A DNA stretch of 64,000 nucleotides from Chrysoperla carnea (GCF_905475395.1 NC_058340.1:63714181-63778180); one strand, 5' to 3'; positions 21,463 through 34,467 are shown, numbered from the stretch's first letter. Numbers and translations: made by a program. The notes: a model not told the origin generated them from the sequence alone.

Positions 21463-24116
21463 GGATCATTTTCTACTAATTTATTATTTTCTATTACTGG
21501 TGAGGGATCCTCCTTAAGAAAGAGACAACTTTGTTCTATATATTTTTCAACGTATTTCAAATAGTATTAAATATTAAATTTAATTGAAATTATTATTCTG
21601 TTTCAGATGTAAACCAAATGTTTTTATTTTTTATATTTTCTGAGATTTTTGGTTTTTTCTTTCGATAATTTGTTTTATTATAATATTTATCGGTTTAGGC
21701 TTCTTCTTTTTTGTTATAAATATTAACATTTTGTGTGTTTACTAATATTTGAGTACGCGGTACTTATTACCCAATTAAGAATCAAATTTCATATGAAAAT
21801 TGTATAGAAATAATTACAAATTTTATTATTTGAAATTAATATCATCTATATAAAAGTAGATTTTGATCTATATATATACAATTTCAATAATTTTTATTTA
21901 TTATCGAAATGTATTTTTCAAATTTTATAACAATATTTACTAATATTAAAATTTATTTAATCTTAATAAATAAATTCCGTTATTTTTCTTAAATGGAAGC
22001 TATTACACACTAACTGTACGGGTGGTAGTAAAAAAAAATCCGTTGTAAAAAATAGAAATATAAAAATTAAAAGAAGTAAGTTTATTTAAAAATAAAACTC
22101 GACCACGCAAAAGCTGAAAAAAGTATAGGAAAGTAGTAAAAGAAAATCGTAGCTCTGATTGAATCAACAAGTCTTGAATTAAGAATAATCGTAAAAATTG
22201 GATGATGGATGGGACTATGACCTACAAAGACAGTTAAAGGTTTCCGTTACCGGTAAGGCATAGAAGATCATTTAGATTAGAAAGATGTTTCCCAGAATTT
22301 TTTCGAAATTTGAATAAATTTGCCCGAAATTTAATGAAAAAATCTATAAAAACTATCAACTTTTGGCTAAATTTTTGAGTTTTGGGGACCTTTTAGAAAA
22401 ATATCACTTCGGCATTCAAAAGTAAATCTCAAAAACCTTATCCTATGATCAAACATAGTTTCGAAATTAAAGCCTTATGCATAGATAGATTTTTACATAC
22501 TTTGCTGAAACTGACAAAACTTTCATATTTCAAAAAAGTCTTATAATTGAAAGTGATCCTCTGTCTCTGACCAGTAAAGAAAACGAGTCGACCTTTAACT
22601 GACTTTCAAAGTTAAGGTGGCGATGAGATTTCACACTTTCTTACGCAAAATTTTTGCATGAAACATTTTTCTGTATCTGACTTGGAAAAAGAGTGATCAA
22701 GGACTTCTGAGTCAAACTATATACACAGCTATAAACATTGCCCTTTCGTCGGTTAAAAAAATTATCGGTTATTAATAATTATTCTAATTATTAATAATAA
22801 TTTTTTCAAAATATTTTATATTGTCATAAAGTTTATGCTAATTAAAATTATATTCATGATATTATTAATTACGATTCATGAATTAGATTTTTGTATAGTT
22901 AAAAATCGATATTACATCTTTAAAAGCAAAATTTAATTTTCAGCAATAAAACTATGAATACAAAATGTCCCAAAAGTCATTAATGAAATTTATAGGGATA
23001 AAGTAAGACTCTCATCTATCCAGCATATTGTTAGCAACAAAAATTATTGGAAAAAATTGTCTCGTAATGATTTCAAAATCAGTATCTATTTAATTTTCTC
23101 AGGAAGTTACCGCAAAAGCACTCAGGTACGATTACTTTGAAAATTACACATATAAACAATGCAACTCGAAAATTATTTTAACTGTGGTTCAATTTTCTTT
23201 ACCATTCAATATACAGTAATTAGATATATTTTTACGAATATATTTCTTTAATATAACTTCGATATCTTTCTGTATTAATTAAAATTTGTACAGTTTTAAT
23301 ACTTATAAAAATTGATTAATTATGAAACTAATATCCAAAACATGCATTTAATTAAGAATTTTAGATAAAGCATTCAATAAACATTGAAACTAGAATTTTA
23401 AATAAACAAGCCGTTTAATTCGTACCTACAATTAAATAAGTATATGCCTATGCCGTATTTTAGATTGGCGAATATCGAATGTAGTCTTTATTATTATAGG
23501 TCATACTCCGTCAACCGTTAGCACGTCGTACGACTATTATCGTTTGTATTTAAAATTTTTCAATTAATATTAGTTTTGGTTTCAAATTTTTTTTAAATAA
23601 ATTTGGATAATTATTTTTCCAGTTATTTGTGTTCGAAAATTGCCAAATTTTCTAGTCAACTTTTTTATGCTACTATAAAAACTGACACTTTCGATAGTCA
23701 AAGCGGTAATTTTGACACTTAAGATTATCAATCGTGAAATGGATTTTCTTAGAAATTCATAAAAACACATGACTTTTAGAATTTATAGCAATAATATTCT
23801 AGAATATGGCACGTAGAAAAATACATGAACTCTAACTTTCTCTAAGTCGATGTGGAGCATTTTCTCTTATAGGATATATATGGCAGAACGGCCATTTTCG
23901 AGATAGAGGTGGGTGTAGAATAAGTCAAAGCTTCCATTTTTTATAAACCGGGAAAAATAATGGTAGAAAAAACTTTATGGCGATTTCGGGAGAAGTGGGG
24001 TTGAAGGAAATCGGAAAAAATGTGGAATATAAGGTACTTTTATGGAATGATGGTGGCATACATCGCAGACTGGTAGTCAAGCGTGGGGGAGTTATCAAAA
24101 TCTGCTTTAAAACAGG
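21463..24116. other. No gene recognised
   Basis: Very AT-rich. A stretch near 22090-22260 is weakly similar to 56220-56340 (CGACCACGCAAAAGCTGAAAA versus CCGACAATGCAAACGCTGAAAA-like order), probably an old repeat. The slightly GC-richer 23460-23545 could be a promoter or an old insertion. Confidence 0.4.
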
Positions 24117-24370
24117 ATAAAGTAAGTAAAACCTTAAAAAAACTGCTGCTTGCCAAATAAATTCCATAACGACCGAACAAACGTAACCCAATCTCAAAAC
24201 CACCCCAAAAGATGTAAAAGTAGTTCGTTTGCTAGTGAAGAGGGGAGGATAGAAAAAAAGCCTGTAGGAACGTTTGTGCGGTCATTATAGAAATTATTTG
24301 ACAAGCAACATAAATTTTTTTCAGTTTTTACTTACTTTATTTTACAGCAGTTTTTACTTACTTTATATAA
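24117..24370. repeat. Imperfect fold-back
   Basis: CAAATAAATTCCATAACGAC at 24150 pairs with the segment 24269-24300 (CGTTTGTGCGGTCATTATAG), about 30 bp with a few mismatches. GATAAAGTAAGTAAAA outside it pairs with TTTTTACTTACTTTAT near 24350-24366. Confidence 0.6.
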
Positions 24371-25226
24371 ACAAGTGGGTTTACGGATATTCTACCTTAA
24401 AACCATAAAAAAAGTCAATTTGTCATTTTATGGCTAGATATTATTCTAATAATTAAAATAGATTTTCAAATCAATTTAATTTGACTGGAATTTTAACATG
24501 ATTTAGTTTTATAAAACTTCCACTTTCAGGTGCGTGAAATACCAGAAATTCAGTCATCTGAAAACTGTCGTTAACGTTACCAGCTCTTGTACCATATTAT
24601 AACTTAATTAAATTATCAACGAGGTAGGTATTAAAAAACCATTAAAAATATTATTAAATTAATATTAATAATAATAAAATAATTTAAAAAATATATTCCA
24701 GATTTTAATACGGAGGTTTTTTTGAGAATGTTAATAAATATTTTTCGATATATAATTTGAATAATAGGTTGCCTAGAGGCACAAAATAAATACAAATTTA
24801 ATCCATATATATTGATTTATACATGTAATGGGCAATAAGGAAGTCAAAATTAGTTAATTAGCCGGCAAATTTGACACCTGACTTGATTTGATAAATAATA
24901 ATTGTGTGATTATTATTATTATTATTATAAACTTGATGGCATTGATTTGATGGTATTTTAAATTAAATTGAAAATCGTGTTTAGAATAAAAAAAATAAGA
25001 TTTTGTTCATCCATAATCGGACACAATTTTTTTATTAATGAAACTGTCAAAAAAGATTTTGATTGATTTTAAATTTCAAATATTTCTTATTAAATACAAT
25101 TTTTTTCAGAAAAAGAAAAGCTTCTACAAGGGATATTAAGTAGACAGTTTGTACCGGGGAATTTTATACGGAAAGATTTTTTTTTGTTTTCTATTTCGAT
25201 TCTATATATTTTATTTTGCTCCTTTA
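24371..25226. other. No gene recognised; short (TTA) microsatellite
   Basis: AT-rich spacer. A (TTA)7-type microsatellite lies at about 24909-24928. Confidence 0.5.
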
Positions 25227-25432
25227 GGAACATAAACTAGCTTTTTACGTCCTGAACACGCTATAATCTCAGCTCGATATTTGTTTTCGTTTTTGAGTCA
25301 TCATGTTGACAGTTGGACAGACAGCCAGGCAGACAACCGGAAATGGACTACTTTGATTATTTTAGGAGCACTTATATTTTTAAGCGTTACAAACTTGGGA
25401 TAAAACTTAGTATACGTTTATATACACAGGGT
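25227..25432 (-). mobile_element. Repeat family A, copy A5, truncated
   Basis: Retains CTTTTTACGTCCTGAACACG, CGTTTTTGAGTCATC, ACAACCGGAAATGGACTA and AAGCGTTACAAACTTGGGA. Confidence 0.72.
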
Positions 25433-25440
25433 ACTTTTTT

Positions 25441-26030
25441 AAGTTGACATATTCTTGAAACTCGAAAAATACGTTTTATCAATAAAAATGCTTCAAGCAA
25501 AAAATGTTGGATATATAAGCGCACAGCTTACGCAGACATTAAACTTGACCTAGGTTTTTAAGTTTCACGAAAAGCTTACTCTACTACATAACTGGTAATG
25601 GATAGATGAACATTTTAAGTTAGAAAGTTGTTATTGATTAAAAAAGTAAAGTTCCACAAATTTTTTCCGCAAACCGCACAGTTAAGTCAAAAACAGACTG
25701 ACAAGTTTTACCCAAAATTGTTATTTCGTATAATTCTTTCTGCAAAATCTAGGTACTCTTAGAAAAAAATTTTCTGTTTCTGATAAATCCAATAAAAGTG
25801 GTTTGTTTTTCTATAAAGACTGTTTTTGCTCAAATTGAATGAACAAACGCACAAAAAGCTTGTTTTTTTCTATCAATTACCGTTTAAATTATTCGGTTTA
25901 CAAAAAAATGTTTCAAATTTAAAATGTTTTTCGTATTTACAATGAACAACTTTCTAATGTAAAGCGTTCACCTCTTGTTTGTCAGTTATGAATCAGAGAG
26001 AAATTTCAATTGAACCTGAAAACTGAGATC
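25441..26030. repeat. Repeat family G copy with weak fold-back
   Basis: 25450-25530 (GAAACTCGAAAAATACGTTT, AAAATGCTTCAAGCAAAAAA) matches 47205-47290. Within 25579-25990 an inverted pair CATAACTG..TTAGAAAGTTGTT and AACAACTTTCTAA..CAGTTATG forms a loose hairpin. Confidence 0.5.
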
Positions 26031-26117
26031 GTATTCGATGCCTGGGTGTGCATTTAACTAACATTTTTCATTAGATATATTTACAAGATTTTTTTAATCT
26101 TAAATTAAAAACTTTAA

Positions 26118-27045
26118 TAAAAAATACTTTTTAAGTGGCACAAGCTTTTATTGCACTTAAAAGTAGAAAATAATTTTTTCTATGTGCCATTCATACTCGA
26201 CGAGACCTAAAAGCTTAAGGCGCTCAATATCTAGAATGAATCGAAAAATAAGTAGATATGTTAAGTGGATGAGGCGCTCCGATTAATTTGTTAACCGACT
26301 TGAAACAAAAAAGGAGGAGGTTATCAATTCGACTGTTTTTTTTGTTGCTTTTTTTTTTATTTGTTACCGCAGAACTTTCGACTGGGTGAACCGATTTTGA
26401 TGATTTTTTATCTATTTGAAAGGTAGTGCTTCCCTTGTGGTCCCATTTCATTTTGGTCGAGTTCTGATAACGGCGTCCATAAGAAAATTATAAAAGTCTT
26501 AAATTGGCATTAAGTATGCACGACAACAGGACGAATAACTCAATATCACGCCAACCGATTTTGATTTTGCTTTTTTTAGTGATAAATTAGTGCACTTCAG
26601 ATTCACTAAAAATCTCAAAATAAAAAAAAACTTTTAACAAAAAGAAAACCGACTTCAAAAGATAAATTTTTCCAAAATAAATTAATATGCACTAAAAAGT
26701 AAAAAAATAACGGTAATATAATGTAGTTAAAATTATAGTTATTTTTGGAGTCGGTGGCAGCCAGTTTGCTACATTAGCTTGGCTGATACCGACTCCAAAA
26801 ATAACAATAATTTTAACTACATTATATTATCGTTATTTCTTACTTTTTAGTGCATATTAATTTATTTTGGAAAAATTTATCTTTTGAAGTCGGTTTTCTT
26901 TTTGTTAAAAGTTTTTTTATATTTCAAATTGGGTGCCTAAAGCTTTTACAAACAGTCGTAAACGAGTGACGCATAGAAAAAATTATTTTCTTTTTTTTAG
27001 TGCAACAAAAGCTTGTCCCTTAAAAAGTATTTTTTATTAAAATTT
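26118..27045. mobile_element. Family E copy E1 nested between inverted family F arms
   Basis: Outer arms 26118-26210 and 26960-27045 are inverted copies of family F (AATACTTTTTAAG, AAGCTTTTATTGCACT). Between them lies family E (26290-26912), starting TAACCGACTTGAAACAAAAA with AGGAGGAGGTTATCAATTCG and ending TTTTGAAGTCGGTTTTC. Its right half, 26633-26907, is an almost perfect fold-back around GGAGTCGGT..ACCGACTCC. Confidence 0.85.
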
Positions 27046-28038
27046 TTTTAAATATTCATGATAGGTAAAATATATACCTAATGATTGGATTCATCAGAGA
27101 TTATTGTAAGCGCGATGACGTATGCCTGTACAAAAGTTAGCGCCAGTATTATGATGATTATGTTTTGATTTTGATCGTGATATTATAAAACATAATATGA
27201 TGTCGTATATTATATGAGTATATGTGTTGTCGGAAACCCTCTTCATAGAGTGTATATAGTGTGTTTTCAAAACTATGTATATCGTGAATTCAATGTTGAT
27301 ATTTTTCAGTTGCTCTGTGTACGGTCTACAGTTTACTTGGCTGCAAGCATACTAACATCGTATACATATACTAGGAAGTATTCAAATAAAGTATTCCGAT
27401 GTTTATGCGTGATACTCGCCATATCATAACACACGTGGATACGATTCTACTTTTCTATACTAAAGGTTTTATACTTCTTCGCTTATCATCAACTGTCATG
27501 ATTAACAATTTAATGTATTATTTTTGTGTTTTTTTGTAGTGTTTGAGTTTGTTTTTAATAAAATTTAAAGTTTTTTTCGTAAATTAAATTAAATTAATTT
27601 TTATTTATAATTTTTTTTTTGGAGTTAAAGTGAGTGATGATTTTTTTTGTTGTGATTTTAACATTAAAGTGGTAATAAATTATTTATTTATTATTTAATA
27701 TAAAAAAGTATTTTCAACAATGATATTAAGGTAATTTTGTTAATTTTAATAATTTTTATTTTTTGATAAAATTAAGTTTCATTTCTTTTAAATTTATTTT
27801 TTAAATATTTTAAGCTTTATTTTTCTTGATAAAAATTTAATGCAAATAAAAAAAAGATAGATAGAAAGTATTTAAATATATTAGTCAATTTCGAGCTAAA
27901 ATTTTATTAAAATTATGAAAAATCGAATAGTGATTATCGAAATATTAAATAATTTTTTAAATTTTGTTTCAAAAAATATTTTTATCCAGGCTTCCGTTTC
28001 TGTAAATGTTTTTGGGTGAAAATTGGTAGATTTGCAAA
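27046..28038. other. No gene recognised; possible untranslated first exon
   Basis: The stretch 27080-27500 is less AT-rich, contains TTTTTCAGTTGCTCTG resembling an arthropod initiator (TCAGT), and AAA|GTGAGT at about 27630 could be a splice donor. An open frame of 71 codons at 27214-27429 has no recognisable similarity. Nothing stronger supports a promoter. Confidence 0.2.
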
Positions 28039-28512
28039 GGACCCCGCAATATTCGATAGGAATATGGCTTTCTGTGAAATATTTTTCCAACGCTCTCTAA
28101 AATTTTCTTTTCATCATTCTGATCAAAAGCTCACTCGGCTACAATTATTTTTAACGAGTAGTTTTCGAGCTACGGACGCTCAAAGCTCCACATACATTAT
28201 AGTTATATTACGAAAACTATCGAAAACCATATCGAAAACTATTCGAGAAAGTTGTCGTGAGAGCTTTTGATCAGAACGATCCGAAGAACATTTTAGGAGC
28301 GGTTTGAAAAAGTTTCACAGAAAGCCATTTACCTAGTCATATAAGTACTATAAATATATGTGTAGCTTTGATCGTCTGTAACTCGAAAACTACTCTTTAA
28401 AAAGTTTTGTTGCCGTGAGAGTTTTTGATCAAGATGATCCAAAGAACATTTTAGGGTGTGTTAGAAAAAGTTTCACAGAAAGCCATTTTCCTATCTAACA
28501 TTTCGGGGTCCT
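28039..28512. repeat. Complex fold-back with an internal duplication
   Basis: GGACCCCGCAATATTCGATA at the left pairs with the right end at about 28485-28512. GGCTTTCTGTGAAA pairs with TTTCACAGAAAGCC. The right arm occurs twice (about 28260-28340 and 28420-28500), each with TTTGATCA, AGAACATTTTAGG and TTTCACAGAAAGCCATTT. No coding capacity. Confidence 0.82.
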
Positions 28513-29460
28513 CTTTTTTGTGGTAATCCCCATAATAATTATCGTTGTCTTAAGGGCCTTAACAATTAATTTTAGTTTAAGAAAACGTATTTTGAAATTT
28601 AAGCTCGCAATCTTTGTTTTTGAGTTATTAATGTAAATAGACAGGCGAACATGTGGAAAAAATTGATGTTATTTTATTTAAAATTTTTATTTTGGAAACA
28701 ATTTATTTTAATTTTAAAGTATTTTTTTTTAAAATTTGAATTTTAATAATTTGAAACTCATATTATGCATTTTTGTTTTAAATAATTATTGATTATTAAT
28801 ATTTGTTATTTAATAACTAAAATATATTGGATGGAAGCGCAGACAAATCATTTTACTATAGTATTGTAAAATTTAATATAAAAAATTCAAATATATTATT
28901 TATTAACCAAAACAGATTAAGGAAAATTTTTTATTAAAAAGTCTCAAGAAAAATTCTATTTATATTTTAGAAAAAAATTAACTTTATTTCTTAATTTAAA
29001 GAAAATCGTTTTAATAGAAAACTTATTTTGGGCAAAATATCATAAAATATGAACTAATAATATTACTTTGTTTTCATTTTCTAATGCCCAATTTTGGAAA
29101 TTTATCGTTAAATAATATTTTATTTTAATTAAAATCGTGATCTAAATAATTGAAATATATAGGTACCTAATAATTTTTTCTATAAATACAAAATCAATAA
29201 TATTATTTAATTGATCAATTAAATATAATATATATATATTGAAAAAAATATTTTATATAGATTTGAAATTTCAATTTTTTTTTTTTTTTATACTAATTAT
29301 AGAAATTAACACATCTATATATTATTATAATCAAATTATGCCATATCCGATATTATTTTAATCACAATTATATCAAATTTTTTCTTCATTTTTTTTATAT
29401 TCAGAACGTGAATAGCAGTGTACAGGAAGTTGTAAAATATTGAATGCTAGGGTTTTTATT
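28513..29460. other. No gene recognised
   Basis: Extremely AT-rich DNA without features. Confidence 0.5.
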
Positions 29461-30105
29461 TTTTAACCGACTTCAAACAAAAACGGAGGAGGTTATCAAT
29501 TCGACTGTATTTTTTTTTTTTTTTTTATGTTTGTTACTTCAGAACTTTCGACTGGGTGAACCGATTTTTATGATTCTTTATCTATTCGAAAGGTAGTGCT
29601 TCCTGTGTGGTCCCATTTCATTTTGGTCGAATTCTGATAACGGCGTCCATGAGAAAATCATAAAAGTCTTAAATTTGCATTAAGTATGCACGACAAGAGG
29701 ACGAATAACTCAATATCACGCCAACTGATTTCGATTATTCTTTTTTAGTGATAAATTAGTTAGTGCACTTCAGATTCACTAAAAATCACAAAATAAAGAA
29801 AACTTTTAACAAAAAGAAAACCGACTTCAAAAGAAAAATTTTTCCAAAATAAATTAATAAGCACTAAAAAGTAAAAAATAACGATAATATAATGTAGTTA
29901 AAATTATTGTTATTTTTGGAGTCGGTGTCAGCCAAGGAAACAACTCTGACAGAACAATTTGCTACATTAGCTTGGCTGACACCGACTCCAAAAATAACAA
30001 CAATTTTAACTACATTATATTATCGTTATTTTTTACTTTTTAGTGCTTATTAATTTATTTTGGAAAAATTTTTCTTTTGAAGTCGGTTTTATTTTTGTTA
30101 AAAGT
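29461..30105 (+). mobile_element. Repeat family E, copy E2, full length
   Basis: Left end TTTTAACCGACTTCAAACAA, right end CTTTTGAAGTCGGTTTTA, giving inverted termini of about 13 bp. Contains GGAGGAGGTTATCAATTCGA, TCGACTGGGTGAACCGATTT and GTGGTCCCATTTCATTTTGG. The right half 29816-30105 is a fold-back whose loop carries AACAACTCTGACAGAACA. E1 has lost this loop segment; E3 keeps it. Confidence 0.88.
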
Positions 30106-30293
30106 TTTTTTTAAAATTTGTTATTTCATTCAATCGTGATTTGTAATAGAAAAATGCTAAAACAGTAAATATTTCCTTGAACCAAGGTATACTTTAATTT
30201 TTAAGCTGTCAAATAATTCTTGATTTAAATCAGTTAAATTAATCAGTTAATATTACCGCTCACCAAATAGTTAGACTCACGAAAAAAATTACA

Positions 30294-30360
30294 CAGTAGC
30301 CGTGAATCGAACCTGGGTCCTCCAGATACCCGGACTAACATTGCCTCTCCGTCACTACTG
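30294..30360 (-). other. tRNA-like sequence, degenerate
   Basis: The minus strand starts CAGTAG and ends CTACTG, which pair as an acceptor-like stem. It has a B-box-like GGTTCGATTC at the expected place. The T-stem has two mismatches and the anticodon arm is too short for a true tRNA. Best read as a tRNA-derived SINE head or a pseudogene. Confidence 0.3.
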
Positions 30361-30426
30361 TAATATGTAAGTGATGCAGTTATTTGTGTAAGATCTTCGT
30401 GTCTTATTCCATCGGTATGTTTGAGT

Positions 30427-30550
30427 ATACACGGTGTTCTGTTATTGACTGCAGATCGTGGGCCTACATAATAAGCTCATAAAGACGATGGAAAAAGTTT
30501 TTTACCAATTTTGGATCTGAGCCCTTATTTGGGTGCTACAGGTATGACAA
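30427..30550 (+). mobile_element. Half copy of the 20.9-kb MITE
   Basis: GTGTTCTGTTATTGACTGCA, then GGCCTACATAATAAGCTCAT and CCAATTTTGGATCT match the left half of the element at 20936-21191. The right half is missing. Confidence 0.78.
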
Positions 30551-31154
30551 AAATTGATAAATTGGTTCATTCACTGAATATCATTCGATAACCAGTAGCC
30601 AATGATAATCAGTAGATATTAGTATCTATCATTTAATAATATTCAACTTAAGATGGGATATCAACTGATTTCATTCGATTATATTATTTTGAAAAACATT
30701 AAAAAAATTATTTCATTGGTTTTTGTCAAATCCCTACTTTTCATATTTTTATTATATTTTTGCAAGAAAACATTAGATTATTAGTATTTTGTTTGAGTAT
30801 ACAAAATTCATATTTATTATTATGAAACCAAATCTACCTACATTTATTTGAAATTTCTGTCTACTTTTTTCATAATAAAAATATTTACTGACTAAAATTT
30901 GTTTATCCCAAGTTCACAGGTAAATTCATAAGTCTATACCGGTCACAGATATTTGATTAAACTCAATATAATCGATAGAAAAAGAATTGTATTCGTTTAT
31001 TAAAATTATTAAAAATTATAAAATAATAATAAATAATAAGCGATCACTACTAAACTATTATTCTATACTAAGCTATACTAAAAACTTCTATCTTGAAAAG
31101 TTGAATAAACTCGTAAAAATGAAACAAAGTCTTAATTTCAAAAAGTTATTATTT

Positions 31155-31256
<102 letters not shown>

Positions 31257-31262
31257 TCACAT

Positions 31263-31607
31263 ATACAGGATTGTAGAATAAGACGTTACCACGTAAATGG
31301 AAGATATTTTGTCCAAGAAGATGTTACCACTTTAACGGGAGAAACACATTGTCCAAAAATGGGTGAGATATCTTTTAAGAACAGAATAAAGAGAAATATA
31401 TAATTTCAAATAAATTATTGTAATAAAATTTTAGTCTAAAATTTAGTTTTCAGTTAAATTTAATGTTCTGAAAAGGCACGTCTCATTAGTTTATGTTATA
31501 AAATCTTTTTGGATTGTGTATGTCTCTCTCATGTTAGCGGTTACATGTTTTTGGGTAAAATATCTCCCATGTACGTGGTAACATCTTATTGAACAATCCT
31601 GTATTTG
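31263..31607. mobile_element. MITE with CAGGATTGT termini, TA-type target
   Basis: The left terminus CAGGATTGTAGAATAAGACG and the right terminus, ending AACAATCCTG, are inverted over about 50 bp and include GTTACCACGTA and TACGTGGTAAC. Both are flanked by TA. A related piece (GTAGTAACATCTTATTGAAC) lies at 31998-32020. Consistent with a mariner-type non-autonomous element beside the TA microsatellite. Confidence 0.8.
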
Positions 31608-33069
31608 TACAAATATGAATAATTTTTAAAAATATTAATATATATAACACAATAAGTTTTAATGTTTTCCTTGAATGATTGACCTACAAAATTTTTCTTG
31701 AAATGTATTATTATGATATGCTTCTGATTGCACTTCATGTAGGCTGAAACTGAATTGAGTGGGTATACTCTAAAATTAGGGGCCTACATAATTATCAACC
31801 TAGGCACAACTATGAGTTGTTTCAAAGAATTTTGGAATTAGCATCCCTACATATTATGAATTATTGTAAATATGTTATACGACTACATCTTCTTGTACCC
31901 CCGTGTATCGAATACTCCAAGTCCCACTAAAAACCCACCTATGGCACATTGTAACTTTAAGTCTAAATAGAAAAATTCAAAATTGATTCTCATTTACGTA
32001 GTAACATCTTATTGAACAACTCTGTATTTTGGTAGGAAACTGTAACAAACCTGATTCTGAGAATAAAAAGTGCATTTCTCTGTATTTTGGGATACTTATT
32101 CGAATGCATGTCGCCAACCGAAACCGAAGTGTATTTCAATGAATATTGTTTTTGTACCGAATATCGAAATCAAAAGAAAGCTATCTTTACCTAATCTTCA
32201 GATTCCCCATCATGGTTTCTTGGGTATTGTTCTTATCTTTTTTGGTAAATCTAAAAATGATTACCAATATTGGTGATTGATAAATTGCTCAATAGTAGCA
32301 GCAGCAATCGTCTGGTATACTTTTGTTAAACATTGTTGTGATAAATTAATTTGTACATAATAGGTAAGGTAATTGAAAACAATATGGTAATATTATAAAT
32401 ATAAAAATGGCATATTTTATTTGACTATAATTACATACAAATGTTTTTTTATTGTTTTGCAGTAGTTCATATACAATTTACTTACTGTTTAAATTAACAT
32501 ATTCGCTTCGTGCATGAGTTTTATTACAGTGAATTTAACCAACGACGCACTACTTTACTAATATAATTGTATGGTTGGACATATAAGTCTATGGATTGTA
32601 TAAATGTTCGACATTGAAAATTTCATACTATTTTCTAACAAATTTAAATAAGTAATAGATTATTCCACTATTTTTGAAACAGTACTTAAAAATGTTGATT
32701 TTGCTAATAAAAAGCCACCAAAAATTTATTTCGGAAAAATACACACGCTTTCTTGACAAAAACTTAAATTAAATTTTAAACCTTTTTTAAACTGCCAAAA
32801 ACGTGGGCATCCAATTTGATGACGTAATATGGGTATCACTTTATAAAATAACACAAATAAGTTTGACAGATATATTCATAGACATCTGATTATAATAAAT
32901 ATAAATACTTATCTATGTACATATTATACTCAGCTGTCTACACTGAACTAGCTGATGGTCTATGACTCATACCGCTATGACATCACAGCAGGGCTTATCT
33001 GCGTTTTAGGTCACGTGATGTACAGTTTAAAAATTACGATTTTTAATTTAAATATTTTAAAAGAAAAAT
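31608..33069. other. No gene recognised
   Basis: Spacer with one short open frame at 32070-32276 of no recognisable family. Confidence 0.5.
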
Positions 33070-33211
33070 GTGCCAAATTTCATTATTTATTTTTGACTAA
33101 CGATACTACCCTATTATGTTAATTTAAAAAATTTTATTTGTGCAATTTCAACTTTTCAAAATTTCTAGAGCAATAATTTTCATTATTTACTATAATTTTA
33201 ATAATTTTTTT

Positions 33212-33852
33212 GTACCATGCATATATGAAATATACATAGTATATTAAGTTTAGTCCCAAGTTTGTAACGCTTAAAAATAATGATACTAGGAAAAAAATTT
33301 TGTCATAGCTGTTCATAAAATCACCTAATTAGTCCATTTCCGGTTGTCCGTCCGTCCGTCCGTCCGTCTGTGGTCACGATAACTCAAAAACGAAAAAAGA
33401 TATCGAGCTGAAATTTTTACAGCGTACTCAGGACGTAAAAAGTGAGGTCAAGTTCGTAAATGAGCATCATAGGTCAATTGGGTCTTGGGTCCGTAGGACC
33501 CATCTTGTAAACCGTTAGAGATAGAATAAAAGTTTAAATGTAAAAAATGTTCCTTAAAAAAATAAAAAACTTTTGTTTGAAACATTTTTTTGTAAACATC
33601 ACTGTTTACCCACGAGGGCGTTAATTAGGTGCAAATTTTATAGTATGCATTAATATAAGTGTATATCAGTGTGTGTGTGTGTTTATTTAAAAGTGAATAT
33701 CTTTTGTTATTTACGTGACGTCAAAAAAAAAAACGATTGCGTATCAACACTGTATATACATTTTTGTATGTGTTTTGTGATAAAGAAATCAACACTGACT
33801 ATGCATGGTATTTCAACAATTAACTAAGTCAATTGTTTCTTTTCACTTGTTT
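33212..33852 (+). mobile_element. Repeat family A, copy A6, nested insertion
   Basis: Comparison with the unoccupied site in D1 fixes the ends: TACCATGCATATATGAAATA at the left and TTTTCACTTGTT at the right. AATAATTTT occurs on both sides and only once in D1, suggesting a target duplication of roughly 10-15 bp. Inside is a (TG) run near 33670 and an extra segment absent from other copies. Confidence 0.88.
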
Positions 33853-34467
33853 TCAATAATTTTAATTTGACATTTGACATTTATTAAACCATTATTTAAT
33901 CATATTTTTAATAAAACATATGATTTTCTGTAAATTTTATAAGATTTTATAAGAACAGCTCTAAAGTTCTAACTCTAAAGTTTGTAACGTTTCGAAATAT
34001 AAATGATACAAAAAAAAATTATTAAAATCAACAACTGATAATTGGCAAAACTTTTTATGTGAAAAACGCTACATAATAATTTAAACAGTTATTTTATTAT
34101 TGACATTAAAATTTTGTGCAAACCTCGCACTAAAGGTATGTTGAAGACATGCTTTTAAGTACCACCAGTGTTTTTATCATTTTTTACAATTGTGATAGAT
34201 ATGAAATTATTGTTGGCGGGACGCAGGACGAAATTATATAATTTGATACATAATTTTTATTAAAGAAGTTCTGCGTACCTCCAACAATAATTTCATATAT
34301 ATTACAATTGAAAAAAAAAATTAAATAAAATAACAAATGAAAAAACAAACAATTGACTGCACTGCGGTCGATATAGCAAAGTTTCCAAAAATCGGTTTGC
34401 AAGAAACAAATCGCATTTGTCGGTGGTTTTTTACATTTTGTAAATTTTACTTGTTTATTTAAATTTT

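Noticed and set aside
22090..22260. Similarity to 56220-56340
   Set aside because: Only short broken stretches agree; too weak to call a repeat family by eye.
26224..26451. Frame of 75 codons, and a relative at 46632-46817
   Set aside because: Inside family E; the frame is broken in E2, so there is no protein constraint.
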